This document shows, in pieces, positions 19,823-28,827 of a stretch of DNA of 64,000 nucleotides. Under the pieces are notes generated by a model. That model had not been told where the DNA came from. It saw only the letters and a list, made by a program, of their open reading frames with translations, and ran no database searches. Position 1 is the stretch's first letter; each line of letters opens with the position of its first letter. This stretch comes from Roseicitreum antarcticum (GTDB taxonomy: Bacteria; Pseudomonadota; Alphaproteobacteria; Rhodobacterales; Rhodobacteraceae). The stretch is from positions 868,001 to 932,000 of the forward strand of contig NZ_CP061498.1 in NCBI RefSeq assembly GCF_014681765.1, written 5' to 3'. The position numbers were made by a program, and so were the translations under genes.

Positions 19823-20444
19823 AAGCCGCATAAACGAACCAGGTCCCAAAAAAGCGGCCACGCCGGAACCCGCACAGCGGGCGCCCGAACAACCCATGTA
19901 TCGTGCCCCCGCTGCCGATACCGGTTCCTCCAGCGGCGCGCCGCAGGCGACCAAGGCGAAGCCTGCCGCATCCGTCCTGTCGTCGGATCTGACGATCACC
20001 GGCAACCTGAAAACCACCGGCGATGTCGTGGTCGAAGGCATGGTGGACGGCGATATCCGCGCGCATCTGCTGACCGTGGGCGACAGCGCCACCATCCGGG
20101 GCGAGATCGTGGCCGACGACATCGTCATCAACGGTCGCGTGATTGGCCGGGTGCGCGGGCTTAAGGTACGCCTGACTTCGTCGGCACGGGTGGAAGGCGA
20201 CATCATCCACAAGACGATCGCTATCGAATCCGGCGCGCATTTTGAAGGCTCGGTGCAGCGGCAAGATGACCCGCTGGCAACCAACGCACGTGTGCAGCAG
20301 CAACAACAGCAACAGCCGGCCGCCTACGCCCCCGCGCCACAGCCGGCACCCGCGCCTGCACCCCAGCCGCGGCCCGAGCCCTCGGCCGCCGTGCGCGCCG
20401 CCGCCGAAAGCAAGAAAGCTGCGGATGAGGCCGCGAAGAAGTAA
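19812..20444 (+). CDS. Bactofilin
   Basis: A 210-residue cytoskeletal protein. The central bactofilin domain (about residues 55-155) shows the repeated hydrophobic/Gly beta-helix pattern (VLSSDLTITGNLKTTGDVVV, GMVDGDIRA, GEIVADDIVINGRVIG), flanked by a Pro/Ala-rich N-terminus and a Gln/Pro/Ala-rich C-terminus. It starts inside the end of the M23 peptidase gene, so expression is coupled. Bactofilins polymerise without nucleotide and scaffold wall enzymes. Confidence 0.93.
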   Translation: MFSKSRINEPGPKKAATPEPAQRAPEQPMYRAPAADTGSSSGAPQATKAKPAASVLSSDLTITGNLKTTGDVVVEGMVDGDIRAHLLTVGDSATIRGEIVADDIVINGRVIGRVRGLKVRLTSSARVEGDIIHKTIAIESGAHFEGSVQRQDDPLATNARVQQQQQQQPAAYAPAPQPAPAPAPQPRPEPSAAVRAAAESKKAADEAAKK

Positions 20445-20472
20445 CCTTCGCAGGCGACCGCAATCGATAAGT

Positions 20473-20497
20473 AAAGGGGGCCTGTTGGCCCCCTTTT
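20473..20497 (+). terminator. Rho-independent terminator after the bactofilin gene
   Basis: AAAGGGGGCC and GGCCCCCTTTT form a perfect stem with the loop TGTT and a short T tail. It follows the bactofilin stop by 28 bases. Confidence 0.92.
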
Positions 20498-20601
20498 GCA
20501 TGGGGCACCGGGCCGTTTGCGCCCTGCATCTTCCCCTTTTCCCAGTGCGCGGGGCACGGATGCGGGTCGGGGAGTGAATGAGAAAGCGGGATTCTGCGCA
20601 A

Positions 20602-20640
20602 GGTTTCTGTGGCCGGTTTCTGCGGCCGGTTTCTGCGGCC
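20602..20640. repeat. 13-bp tandem repeat, three copies
   Basis: GGTTTCTGTGGCC is followed by two copies of GGTTTCTGCGGCC, with one mismatch among the three. It lies in the 340-bp convergent gap between the bactofilin and DUF2189 genes, in which I see nothing else apart from the terminator. Confidence 0.95.
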
Positions 20641-20786
20641 CAGAAACACGCCCAGGAACACGCCCGGCATCGCGCCGCACGCAGGCCTTTTCGCGCAGTA
20701 GCTATCGGCACAAAAATTTCAGTGCACAGCCTCCCGCAAGATGACGCGTGCGGGGGCCAAGCGCCGCGCGTGCGGAAGCGCCAGCC

Positions 20787-21569
20787 TCAGCCCGCGTCGT
20801 CAGGCAAGACGCGGCGGTAGAGGTGCCAAGTGGCATGCCCCAGCACCGGCAGCGCCACGAACAGGCCCAGGAACCCCGGCAGCATCGCCACGAACAGCAC
20901 CACCGCGATCAGCGCCGCCCAGATGCCCATGACCTTGGGGTTGTGCGTCACAGTCGACACGCTGGTGATCATCGCGGTGATGAAATCCAGTTCCTTGTCC
21001 AGCAGCAGCGGCAGGCTGACCACTGTCAGCGCGAAGAAAACCGCCGCAATAACGCCCCCGATTGCGCCACCGACCAGCAGCATTGTCAGCCCGTTGCCGC
21101 TGAGCAGCATCGCGCCCGTACTGCTGGTGATGGATTGCAGGCCGAAGAACAGCGCGAAGATCGTATGCGCGACAAAGACCCAGAACATGAAACCCAGCAT
21201 GATGACCATGGCCATGGACGGCACCTGCCGGTCCTTCTGCGCCATGACGCAGCCCAGCACGGCGCGCCAGGACAAGGCCAGCCCGGCCTCTTGCCTGCGG
21301 GACACTTCATAGAGCCCGGTGGCCGCAAAGGGCGCAAGGATCGGGAAGCCCACCGCGATGGGAATGAACCACCAGCTTTGCCCAGAGGCGACAAACACGG
21401 CATAAAGCACCAGCCCGCCCAGCACATAGAAGGTGCTGAAGACCAGCCCGAACAGCGGCGCTGCCGTGAAATCGCGCCAGCCCAGCCGCAGCGCGGCGCG
21501 CAGGTCATCGGTTGTAATGCTTTGCACCGGCGGAATCGCCGACGGGCCAGTCATGCTTTGGTCGCTCAT
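20787..21569 (-). CDS. DUF2189 integral membrane protein
   Basis: A 260-residue protein with about six hydrophobic segments and the DUF2189 pattern (LRLGWRDFTAAPLFGLVFS near the N-terminus; ATGLYEVSRRQEAG; LPLLLDKELDFITAM). Function is unknown; the family is frequent in Rhodobacteraceae, sometimes near cytochrome oxidase genes. A 16-base motif shared with the region before fumC lies about 40 bases upstream of its start. Confidence 0.88.
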   Translation of the reverse strand: MSDQSMTGPSAIPPVQSITTDDLRAALRLGWRDFTAAPLFGLVFSTFYVLGGLVLYAVFVASGQSWWFIPIAVGFPILAPFAATGLYEVSRRQEAGLALSWRAVLGCVMAQKDRQVPSMAMVIMLGFMFWVFVAHTIFALFFGLQSITSSTGAMLLSGNGLTMLLVGGAIGGVIAAVFFALTVVSLPLLLDKELDFITAMITSVSTVTHNPKVMGIWAALIAVVLFVAMLPGFLGLFVALPVLGHATWHLYRRVLPDDAG

Positions 21570-21737
21570 TTGGTTGCCCCCCTGTTGGCGCCATGCGCCC
21601 GGGATGAGCCTAAAGCAATTTCACATAAAAGTTGATAAACAATTTCCGGCGCAAGGCAGAAATGAGGCCACCCGGCAACGCACGATGACCCGACATTCGG
21701 CCAGGCCTGAGCGACCCCGCAGGCGCCGCATCGTCAG

Positions 21738-22862
21738 CTACTCGGCATTCGCCTCGGCGCGCGATTTGCCTGCCACATCCTGCGCCAGGGTCGCGGCCAT
21801 GAAGCGGTCCAGATCGCCGTCCAGCACGCCCTGCGTGTCGGATGTCTCATGGCTGGTGCGCAGGTCCTTCACCATCTGGTAGGGATGCAGCACATAGGAC
21901 CGGATCTGGTTGCCCCAGCCCGCGTCGCCCTTGGCGTCATGGGCGGCCTCGATCGCCTCGGTCCGCTTGCGCAGCTCCAACTCATAAAGCCGCGATTTCA
22001 GCGCATTCATCGCGATATCGCGGTTCTGATGCTGGGATTTCTGGCTGGAGGTCGTGACGATCCCGGTCGGAATATGCGTGATCCGCACCGCCGAATCGGT
22101 GGTGTTGACGTGCTGCCCGCCCGCACCCGATGACCGGTAGGTATCGATGCGGATGTCGTTGGCATTCACCTCGATCTCGATATTGTCATCCACGACCGGA
22201 TAGACCCAGATCGAGCTGAACGAGGTATGCCGCCGCGCCGCACTGTCGTAGGGCGAGATACGGACCAGCCGGTGCACGCCGGATTCCGACTTCAGCCATC
22301 CATAGGCATTGGTGCCCGAAATGCGGTAGGCAACTGACCGGATACCTGCCTCTTCGCCGGGACTTTCCGACATCATTTCAACCTTGTAGCCCTTCTTTTC
22401 GGCCCAGCGGACATACATCCGCGCCAGCATGGATGCCCAATCGCACGACTCGGTGCCGCCGGCACCCGCGTTGACCTCAAGGAAGGTGTCATTGCTATCG
22501 GCCTCGCCGTCCAGCAGTGCCTCCAGCTCTTTCTCGGCGGCGCGTTTGGCCAGCGCGCGCAGGGCGTCTTCGGCCTCGGCCACCACATCGGTGTCGCCTT
22601 CGGCATCGCCCATTTCAATCAGGTCGATATTGTCCTGCAATTCGGTCGAAATGCTGCGGTACGTCGTCATCGCGTCAGATAGCATCTGGCGTTCGCGCAT
22701 CAGCTTTTGGGCCTTGGCGGGGTCGTTCCAAAGGTCGGGATTTTCGGTCAGCGCGTCGAATTCTTCCAGCCGGTGCGGCGCGGTTTCATAATCCATCCGC
22801 TGCGCCAGCAGGGCCAGCGATTTGCGGACGGCCTCGACCGTGGTGTGCATCTCTGCGCGCAT
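21738..22862 (-). CDS. prfB: Peptide chain release factor 2
   Basis: Terminates translation at UGA and UAA. A 374-residue RF2 with the GGQ peptidyl-hydrolysis motif ([10 protein letters not shown]) and the anticodon-like tripeptide region present as [13 protein letters not shown], where SPF is usual. The reading frame is continuous, so the programmed frameshift of many bacteria is absent. The ATG at 22862 has GAGG seven bases upstream; an ATG four codons earlier has its purine run too close. It follows the PBP1A gene on the same strand. Confidence 0.96.
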   Translation of the reverse strand: MRAEMHTTVEAVRKSLALLAQRMDYETAPHRLEEFDALTENPDLWNDPAKAQKLMRERQMLSDAMTTYRSISTELQDNIDLIEMGDAEGDTDVVAEAEDALRALAKRAAEKELEALLDGEADSNDTFLEVNAGAGGTESCDWASMLARMYVRWAEKKGYKVEMMSESPGEEAGIRSVAYRISGTNAYGWLKSESGVHRLVRISPYDSAARRHTSFSSIWVYPVVDDNIEIEVNANDIRIDTYRSSGAGGQHVNTTDSAVRITHIPTGIVTTSSQKSQHQNRDIAMNALKSRLYELELRKRTEAIEAAHDAKGDAGWGNQIRSYVLHPYQMVKDLRTSHETSDTQGVLDGDLDRFMAATLAQDVAGKSRAEANAE

Positions 22863-22956
22863 GAAAGACCTCATCCCTTAGGGTTTCGCGGGTGATACCG
22901 TGACGGCCGCCGAAGGGCAAGCGCCCGCCCCCGCGCGCGTCGCCCCACCTGCCGCG

Positions 22957-25476
22957 TCAGTACAATCCGCCCGAACTGATGGTGCCGAAATTCGCCGAAG
23001 GCTCCACGGGTTGCTGATCGGTAGAGCCATCGACCTCGCTTGCGGGCCCCGTCGCGGGCGAGAACATCGGCAGGTTCGACCCCAGCCCGAAACCACCGTC
23101 GATCATCGCGGCCAGCCCAAAGACCGGCTCTTCGCCCTCGCGGAAGTATTCGGCGACGACGTTGGGGCCACTTGCATCATCCGGCAGGCGCGCGCCCGAA
23201 ACGCGATCGATCTTGATGAAATACCCCCCCGGCGGCACGGCAAAGCGTCCGCCACCATAGGTCTCGATCGCTTCGGTCATGAATTGCTGGAACACCGGGC
23301 CACAGGTGCCACCGCCTGACGCGCCCCGCCCCAGGCTGCGCGGCCGGTCATAGCCGATATAGCAGCCCGCGACGATGTTGGACGTATAGCCGATGAACCA
23401 CACATCGCGCGAATCGTTGGTGGTGCCGGTCTTGCCCGCCACGGGCACCGGCAGGTTGATGCCGCGCGCCGTGCCGCGCTGCACAACACCCTCCATCATC
23501 GAGGTCAACTGATACGCCGTCACCGCATTCATCACCCGGCTGCGTTCCGACGTGATCCATGGCGCGGCCCCGGCGACGAGGTTGGGCTCCGAACATTCGA
23601 CACAGCGGCGCTGGTCATGACGGTAAACCGTGCGGCCATAGCGATCCTGCACCCGGTCCACCATGGTGGGTTCCACACGCTCGCCGCCATTGGCGAACAT
23701 CGCATAGGCCGCGACCATCTTGAACAGCGTGGTTTCCTGCGACCCCAACGCATTGGCAAGGAAGGTCTGCATCTGGTCATAGACGCCAAAGCGTTCGGCA
23801 TAGCCGCCCACGACATCCATGCCGATTTCCTGCGCCATGCGCACGGTCATCAGGTTGCGCGATTGTTCGATCCCCGTGCGTACCGGGGTGGGGCCATAGA
23901 ACTGGTTTGACGAATTGGTGGGCTGCCACAGACCCTGCGGGGTATTCACCTCGATCGGGGCATCGATCACGATGGTGGCCGGGGTGAACCCGCTGTCGAG
24001 TGCCGCGGCATAGACGAAAGGCTTGAACGCCGAACCCGGTTGCCGCTGTGCCTGCGTGGCGCGGTTGAACACCGAATGCTGGTAGGAAAACCCGCCCTGC
24101 ATCGCCAGCACGCGGCCGGTGTTCACGTCCATCGCCATGAACCCGCCCTGCACCTCGGGCACCTGCCGCAATGACCAGCGCTGGAACGCCCCGTCGCTGT
24201 CCGAGGTGACGCGGCGCACATGCACCACGTCGCCCACGCTCAGCGTGTCGGACACCGAACCCGGCAGCCAGTTGATGTCACTGCGCGCGATCACATGCGG
24301 CGCGTCCACCTCGGCTGCAACCCCTTCGATGCCGACGCGCGCCTGATCCGCGCTGACCTCCAGCACCACCGCAGGATACCATTCCCCGCCCAGTTTAACG
24401 TCACGGGCGACATTGACCCCGGACAGGGCCGCGCGCCATTCGGCGTCATCGCCCAGCACCTCGGCGGGCAGCGTCTCACCCGTGCCACGCCAGTCGCCCT
24501 GCGCGCGGTCATAGCGTTCCAGCGCGCCTTGCAGCGCAAGTGCGGCCTGCACCTGAAGGGCGGGGTCCACCGTCGCGCGCACCGACAACCCGCCGGTGAA
24601 GAATTCTTCCTCGCCAAAGGTGCCCGAAAGCTGGCGGCGGATTTCATCGGTGAAGTAATCGCGCGGCGGCAGGGTTTCGCGGAAGGCGGGAATATCGCCG
24701 CCCTGCACGGTGCGCAATGGCTCGGCGCGCGCGGCATCATGCGCTTCCTGGGTGACATACCCGTTCTGCAACATCTGATCGAGGACGTAATTGCGCCGTG
24801 CCGTCACCCGGTCGCGCGCGCGCACGGGATGGTATTCCGACGGGGCCTGCGGCAGCGCGGCCAGAAACGCGGCCTCTTCGAGTTCCAGTTCATCCAGCGT
24901 CTTGTTGAAATAGGTCTGCGCCGCGGCGGCCACCCCGTAGGAATTCTGCCCCAGAAAGATTTCGTTCATGTAGAGTTCGAGGATCTGGTCCTTGGACAGC
25001 GTCCCCTCGACCCGCGTGGCCAGAATGATCTCTTTGATCTTGCGCTCACCCGTGCGGTCCCCCGACAGCAAGAAGTTCTTCATCACCTGCTGCGTGATGG
25101 TCGAGGCACCACGCACCGATTCCCCGCGCGAAGCGATGGCCTCATACGCGGCGGCGGCGATGGCGCGCGGGTCAAACCCTTGGTGGGTATAGAAATTGCG
25201 ATCTTCTGCCGACACGAACGCATACTTTACCATGTCGGGGATCTGATCGATGCTGGCAAACAGACGGCGCTCTTGCGCGAATTCGTCGATCAACCGCCCC
25301 TCGTTCGAGAAGACGCGGCTGATCGTGGGCGGCGCATAGGTGGCCAATTGTTCATGGCTGGGCAGATCGCGCCCATACATCCAGAACACCCCGCCGATGC
25401 TGAGCGCCACAAAGAAGATCCCGATGACGATGAAACTGAAGATACCGCCAAAGAATGAGAGAATCGCGCGAACCAC
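22957..25476 (-). CDS. mrcA: Penicillin-binding protein 1A
   Basis: Bifunctional wall synthase of 839 residues. Order: short cytoplasmic tail and one membrane helix (about 10-35), GT51 glycosyltransferase with SAEDRNFYTHQGFDP (catalytic Glu about 91) and STITQQVMKNFLL, an OB-like insert, then the transpeptidase with SAFK (about 482-485), SRN and KTGTTND. The GTG at 25476 gives the usual VRAILSFFGG start and has AAAGG upstream. An in-frame TTG at 25533 would add 19 residues. The amidase gene lies upstream and prfB downstream. Confidence 0.94.
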   Translation of the reverse strand: MVRAILSFFGGIFSFIVIGIFFVALSIGGVFWMYGRDLPSHEQLATYAPPTISRVFSNEGRLIDEFAQERRLFASIDQIPDMVKYAFVSAEDRNFYTHQGFDPRAIAAAAYEAIASRGESVRGASTITQQVMKNFLLSGDRTGERKIKEIILATRVEGTLSKDQILELYMNEIFLGQNSYGVAAAAQTYFNKTLDELELEEAAFLAALPQAPSEYHPVRARDRVTARRNYVLDQMLQNGYVTQEAHDAARAEPLRTVQGGDIPAFRETLPPRDYFTDEIRRQLSGTFGEEEFFTGGLSVRATVDPALQVQAALALQGALERYDRAQGDWRGTGETLPAEVLGDDAEWRAALSGVNVARDVKLGGEWYPAVVLEVSADQARVGIEGVAAEVDAPHVIARSDINWLPGSVSDTLSVGDVVHVRRVTSDSDGAFQRWSLRQVPEVQGGFMAMDVNTGRVLAMQGGFSYQHSVFNRATQAQRQPGSAFKPFVYAAALDSGFTPATIVIDAPIEVNTPQGLWQPTNSSNQFYGPTPVRTGIEQSRNLMTVRMAQEIGMDVVGGYAERFGVYDQMQTFLANALGSQETTLFKMVAAYAMFANGGERVEPTMVDRVQDRYGRTVYRHDQRRCVECSEPNLVAGAAPWITSERSRVMNAVTAYQLTSMMEGVVQRGTARGINLPVPVAGKTGTTNDSRDVWFIGYTSNIVAGCYIGYDRPRSLGRGASGGGTCGPVFQQFMTEAIETYGGGRFAVPPGGYFIKIDRVSGARLPDDASGPNVVAEYFREGEEPVFGLAAMIDGGFGLGSNLPMFSPATGPASEVDGSTDQQPVEPSANFGTISSGGLY

Positions 25477-25875
25477 TGTGCCTGCCTTTATCTGCTGATG
25501 TGTCGTTATACGGCGTCGCTGCGGCAGGGTCAAAACACGGTTGCTTTGGGTGGCTGTGTGGTGCGGTTCCCTTGGGGCTGCCGGACGGCATCCGGAAGGG
25601 GGCGCAGGCGGAACGCCCTATGCCTTCGATCCCGGCGCGGCCAACGCCGCCATTTGGCATCCCGCCCCGGCAGGGCTGCTACACAAGTGCGCCGCCATTC
25701 TGGGCAGCCCAAAGTCCCTGTCAGGCCAGTGAACACCGACCGTGCGTGTGCGCAACAGGCAGAGCATCGCATTTTCCCGCCCGCACAAACCACGCGCCCC
25801 GGCGGGACCGTTCCAGCCCACAAAACTGCGGCCCCAAGGCGGCAGCTTCATATCGACAGGGTGGCGCAGCACCCC
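25477..25875. other. 399-bp intergenic region before mrcA
   Basis: I see no convincing gene here. Several frames stay open because of high GC, but none has a plausible protein sequence. It should hold the mrcA promoter, which I cannot pinpoint, and any terminator of the amidase gene. Confidence 0.6.
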
Positions 25876-27168
25876 CTACCGGCGCACCCGTTCGGCATCG
25901 GCAATGTCTGCCACCAGCCAATCCCCGACGCCCGCGACGATCGCCTGCGCAACGCGCGCGCGCCAGACCGGGTCGGTCAGGTTCGCACGGTCGCGCGGGC
26001 TGGACAGAAAGCCCAGCTCCAGCAACAGCGCCGGAATATCGGGCGCCCGCAGGACCGAGAAGGCACCGCTTTGGCGCGGATGGCTGTGCAGCCGCACACC
26101 GCCCTGCCCGATCGCCCCGATAATCGCCCCCGCCAGCCGGTCGGTGCGCGGCGCGGTCTCTACCCGGGCCAGCGACATCAACACATTGGCAATCACATCG
26201 TCGCTGTGGCGCAGATCGACCCCGGCCAGCAGGTCGGCACGGTCATGGCGTGCGGCCAGCGTGGCGGTGGCCGCGTCCGAGGCGTCTTCAGACAAGGTGT
26301 AAACCGTGGCGCCCGTGGCCACCCCCTCTTCCAGCGCGTCAGCATGCAGCGACAAGAACACATCCGCCCCCGCCGCCCGCGCGGCGCGCACCCGCCCGTC
26401 GAGCGAGACGAAGACATCCGCCGCGCGCGTCAGCACCACGCGGTAATCGCCGGCGCGGATGAAGGCATCGTGCAACTCCCGCGCGAAGGTCAGCATCAGA
26501 TCACTTTCGCGCACGCCGTTCCGCTCTGCCCCCGGGTCGAACCCGCCATGACCGGGGTCCAGCACCACCACGGTCGGGCGCTGGCCCAGGGGCGCGGCGC
26601 GCGCGGGGACGTCGGCGACCGCCGACGGGGCGATGCCCTCAGGCGGCGAGAGGCTTTGGGCAAAGCGCGCCGCATCCACCGGCATCAGCCGCAGCGCGAT
26701 ACGCGCCACCCCTGTGCCATCGGCCACCCGCATGCCTGCGCTTTGCACGCCAAACGGCCCGGCCATGGTGATCAGCAGCCGTGACATGCCTGCACCGGGT
26801 CCACCGCGCGCAGTATCGCCGACCCCATCCCCCGCGACAGGGGCCACACCGCTGTGGAGTCCGGTCACGCTACTGGCCTGACCCAAAAGCGAAACATCCC
26901 CCGATGCCGCCCAGTCCACCCGGTCGAAATCCAAAGCCAGCCGGGGCGGGTTATCGAAGATCCGCACGCGGTATGGCACGGGCTGCGACAGCGTCAGATC
27001 CAGCGCCACACCGCCGCCCGGCAAATCCGACAGCGACGATTGCGCCACATCCAGCCGCGCCAGCCCGCCCAGAGGCTGCGCCTGCGCCGCGCCCATGGAA
27101 AGTGCCGACGCCAGCACGCACCCCGTTGCGCAAGCCCGCAGCGGCGCCACGCGCGCCCCGACCGACAT
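25876..27168 (-). CDS. N-acetylmuramoyl-L-alanine amidase (AmiC-like, AMIN plus Amidase_3)
   Basis: Cleaves the MurNAc-L-Ala bond during daughter-cell separation. A 430-residue secreted protein with signal peptide (cleavage likely after AAQA, about residue 30), an AMIN-type beta domain (about 35-140) and a C-terminal Amidase_3 zinc domain: VVLDPGHGGFDPGA, a Glu in NGVRESDL, LSLHADA and the final LLELGFLS glutamate. The ATG at 27168 is chosen because it begins the signal peptide; the frame continues 5' through a CACCTG microsatellite but looks non-coding there. It precedes mrcA. Confidence 0.92.
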   Translation of the reverse strand: MSVGARVAPLRACATGCVLASALSMGAAQAQPLGGLARLDVAQSSLSDLPGGGVALDLTLSQPVPYRVRIFDNPPRLALDFDRVDWAASGDVSLLGQASSVTGLHSGVAPVAGDGVGDTARGGPGAGMSRLLITMAGPFGVQSAGMRVADGTGVARIALRLMPVDAARFAQSLSPPEGIAPSAVADVPARAAPLGQRPTVVVLDPGHGGFDPGAERNGVRESDLMLTFARELHDAFIRAGDYRVVLTRAADVFVSLDGRVRAARAAGADVFLSLHADALEEGVATGATVYTLSEDASDAATATLAARHDRADLLAGVDLRHSDDVIANVLMSLARVETAPRTDRLAGAIIGAIGQGGVRLHSHPRQSGAFSVLRAPDIPALLLELGFLSSPRDRANLTDPVWRARVAQAIVAGVGDWLVADIADAERVRR

Positions 27169-27571
27169 ACCACACGGCGCACCCCGATGCGCACAGACGC
27201 GCACAACATTCCGGACATGCGCCACCGCCAGACGCAGCGCGACGCGCAACGCGTGCCCCAACTCAAACCGCCCTGCCCCTTGCTGCCGCACCTGCACCTG
27301 CACCTGCACCTGTCCCGATCGTTCCCGTTGCATTTAAACTCTGCCCGCCGACATAACAGCGCCCGCCCCTTCATATCAACTTCATAGATAACCTGCATAT
27401 GCACAGGGCGGTTCATCACGTCTGCGTAAATCCCGCGTCCCCCGAGCCTGCCACCTTGATCTTTCGCTTCAGGCCGGGTTTACAGGAAGCAGCGGGCAAA
27501 GGCATGGGCCCGCAGGGGCCGGGCAAGGGCGATGGTTCCGCAAGGGCAAGGCAAGCACGAGGGTTTTTGCG
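27169..27571. other. Divergent intergenic region with a CACCTG microsatellite
   Basis: The 403-bp gap separates the divergent amidase and DsbA-like genes. It contains four perfect copies of the hexamer CACCTG (27289-27312) and several GGGCAAGG-like repeats close to the DsbA-like start. No gene is apparent; both promoters should lie here. Confidence 0.7.
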
Positions 27572-28420
27572 ATGAAAGAATTCAACGATCATCTTTTGGT
27601 TGTGGGGGGCAGCTTTGCTGCGGCGGCGCTGATCATGTTGGCCGCCGGGACGGCGCTGACCCCTGCACCGACGCCTGCCGTGGTCGAACCTGCCGTGATC
27701 GAGGCTGCTGGTACCAACCCGGCCGCGCCCTCCAGCACTGAGGAAACTGCCATCGCCGGGCTCGACCGCGCCGCTTTCGGGACCGAAGTACGCCGCTACC
27801 TGCTGGACAACCCCGAGGTTATCTTCGAGGCCGTCGCCGAATATGAACGCCGCACCACCGCCCAGCAGGGCGAGATGGACGCGACGCTGGTCGAAATCAA
27901 CTATGACGCGATCTTCAACGACGGCCATTCCTGGGTCGGCGGCAACCCCGATGGCGACATCACCCTGGTCGAGTTCATGGACTACCAATGCAGCTTCTGC
28001 CGCCGCGCCCATCCTGAAGTGTTGCAGCTTCTGGAACAGGACGGCAATATCCGCTTCATCGTGAAGGAATTCCCGATCCTGGGGCCGCAATCCGAAGTCG
28101 CCTCGCGCTTTGCCATCGCGGTGCACCAGCTGGGCGGCGACGATGCCTACCAGCAAGCGCATGACGCGATGATGGAACTGGAAGGCGCCGTGACGAATGA
28201 GGCGCTGGACGAGATCGCGGCGGGCCTGAACCTTGACCTCGACGCGGTGCAGGCGCGGATGAATGCGGACGAAGTGACCACGATCATCGAAGAAAACCGC
28301 GCCCTCGCCCAACGCCTGCAAATCAGCGGCACGCCAACCTTCGTTCTGGAAAGCGAACTGCTGCGCGGCTTCATGCCTGCCGACGCAATGCAGCAGGTCG
28401 CCGACGACCTGCGCGGCTGA
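27572..28420 (+). CDS. DsbA/BdbD-like periplasmic thiol-disulfide oxidoreductase
   Basis: A 282-residue exported protein. An N-terminal hydrophobic segment (about 8-28) acts as signal or anchor, followed by an Ala/Pro-rich linker, the N-terminal helical extension seen in Com1/BdbD-type proteins (EVRRYLLDNPEVIFEAVAEY), and a thioredoxin fold with the active site CSFC (C140 and C143) and the cis-proline loop SGTPTF. It probably introduces or isomerises disulfides. CGAGGG lies about seven bases before the ATG. Confidence 0.9.
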   Translation: MKEFNDHLLVVGGSFAAAALIMLAAGTALTPAPTPAVVEPAVIEAAGTNPAAPSSTEETAIAGLDRAAFGTEVRRYLLDNPEVIFEAVAEYERRTTAQQGEMDATLVEINYDAIFNDGHSWVGGNPDGDITLVEFMDYQCSFCRRAHPEVLQLLEQDGNIRFIVKEFPILGPQSEVASRFAIAVHQLGGDDAYQQAHDAMMELEGAVTNEALDEIAAGLNLDLDAVQARMNADEVTTIIEENRALAQRLQISGTPTFVLESELLRGFMPADAMQQVADDLRG

Positions 28421-28480
28421 GGCAGCCCCCGCGCGCCCAACCCCCGACCGCCGCGCTGTCCCTGTGCCTGACAGGGATGC

Positions 28481-28790
28481 CTGCGGCGGCGCTGTGCCTG
28501 CGGCGGCGGGGAGCCAGCAGCGACGTTGCGCACATGATCGGCGGCAGGGTTTAGCGGCAAGGACGGAAGCCTGCGGCGGCGCTGTGCCTGCGGCGGCGGG
28601 GAGCCAGCAGCGACGTTGCGCACATGATCAGCGGCAGGGTTGAGCGGCAAGGACGGAAGCCTGCGGCGGCGCTGTGCCTGCGGCAGCGGGAAGCCAGCAG
28701 CGACGTTGCGCACATGATCGGCGGCAGGGTATAGCGGCAAGGACGGAAGCCTGCGGCGGCGCTGTGCCTGCGGCGGCGGGGCAGCGCGCG
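28481..28790. repeat. 90-bp tandem repeat, about 3.4 copies
   Basis: The block beginning CTGCGGCGGCGCTGTGCCTG recurs at 28481, 28571, 28661 and 28751, exactly 90 bases apart; three copies are full and the fourth is partial. Copies differ at only a few bases. It fills the convergent gap between the DsbA-like gene and the M20 amidohydrolase. The minus strand is open across it because the period is a multiple of three, but the translated product looks like chance coding. Copies are contiguous, so it is not CRISPR. Confidence 0.97.
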
Positions 28791-28827
28791 GCGGCAGGAA
28801 AGCCGCTTGTGCTGCCCGGCGTTCCGC

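Noticed and set aside
21738..22862. Programmed frameshift in prfB
   Set aside because: The frame is continuous from the start codon with no internal UGA, so no frameshift is needed.
28147..28740. A 197-codon minus-strand frame across the 90-bp repeats
   Set aside because: It is open only because the period is a multiple of three and it overlaps the DsbA-like gene; no conserved protein features are seen.
28481..28790. Possible CRISPR array
   Set aside because: The 90-bp units are contiguous and nearly identical, with no variable spacers; it is a plain tandem repeat.
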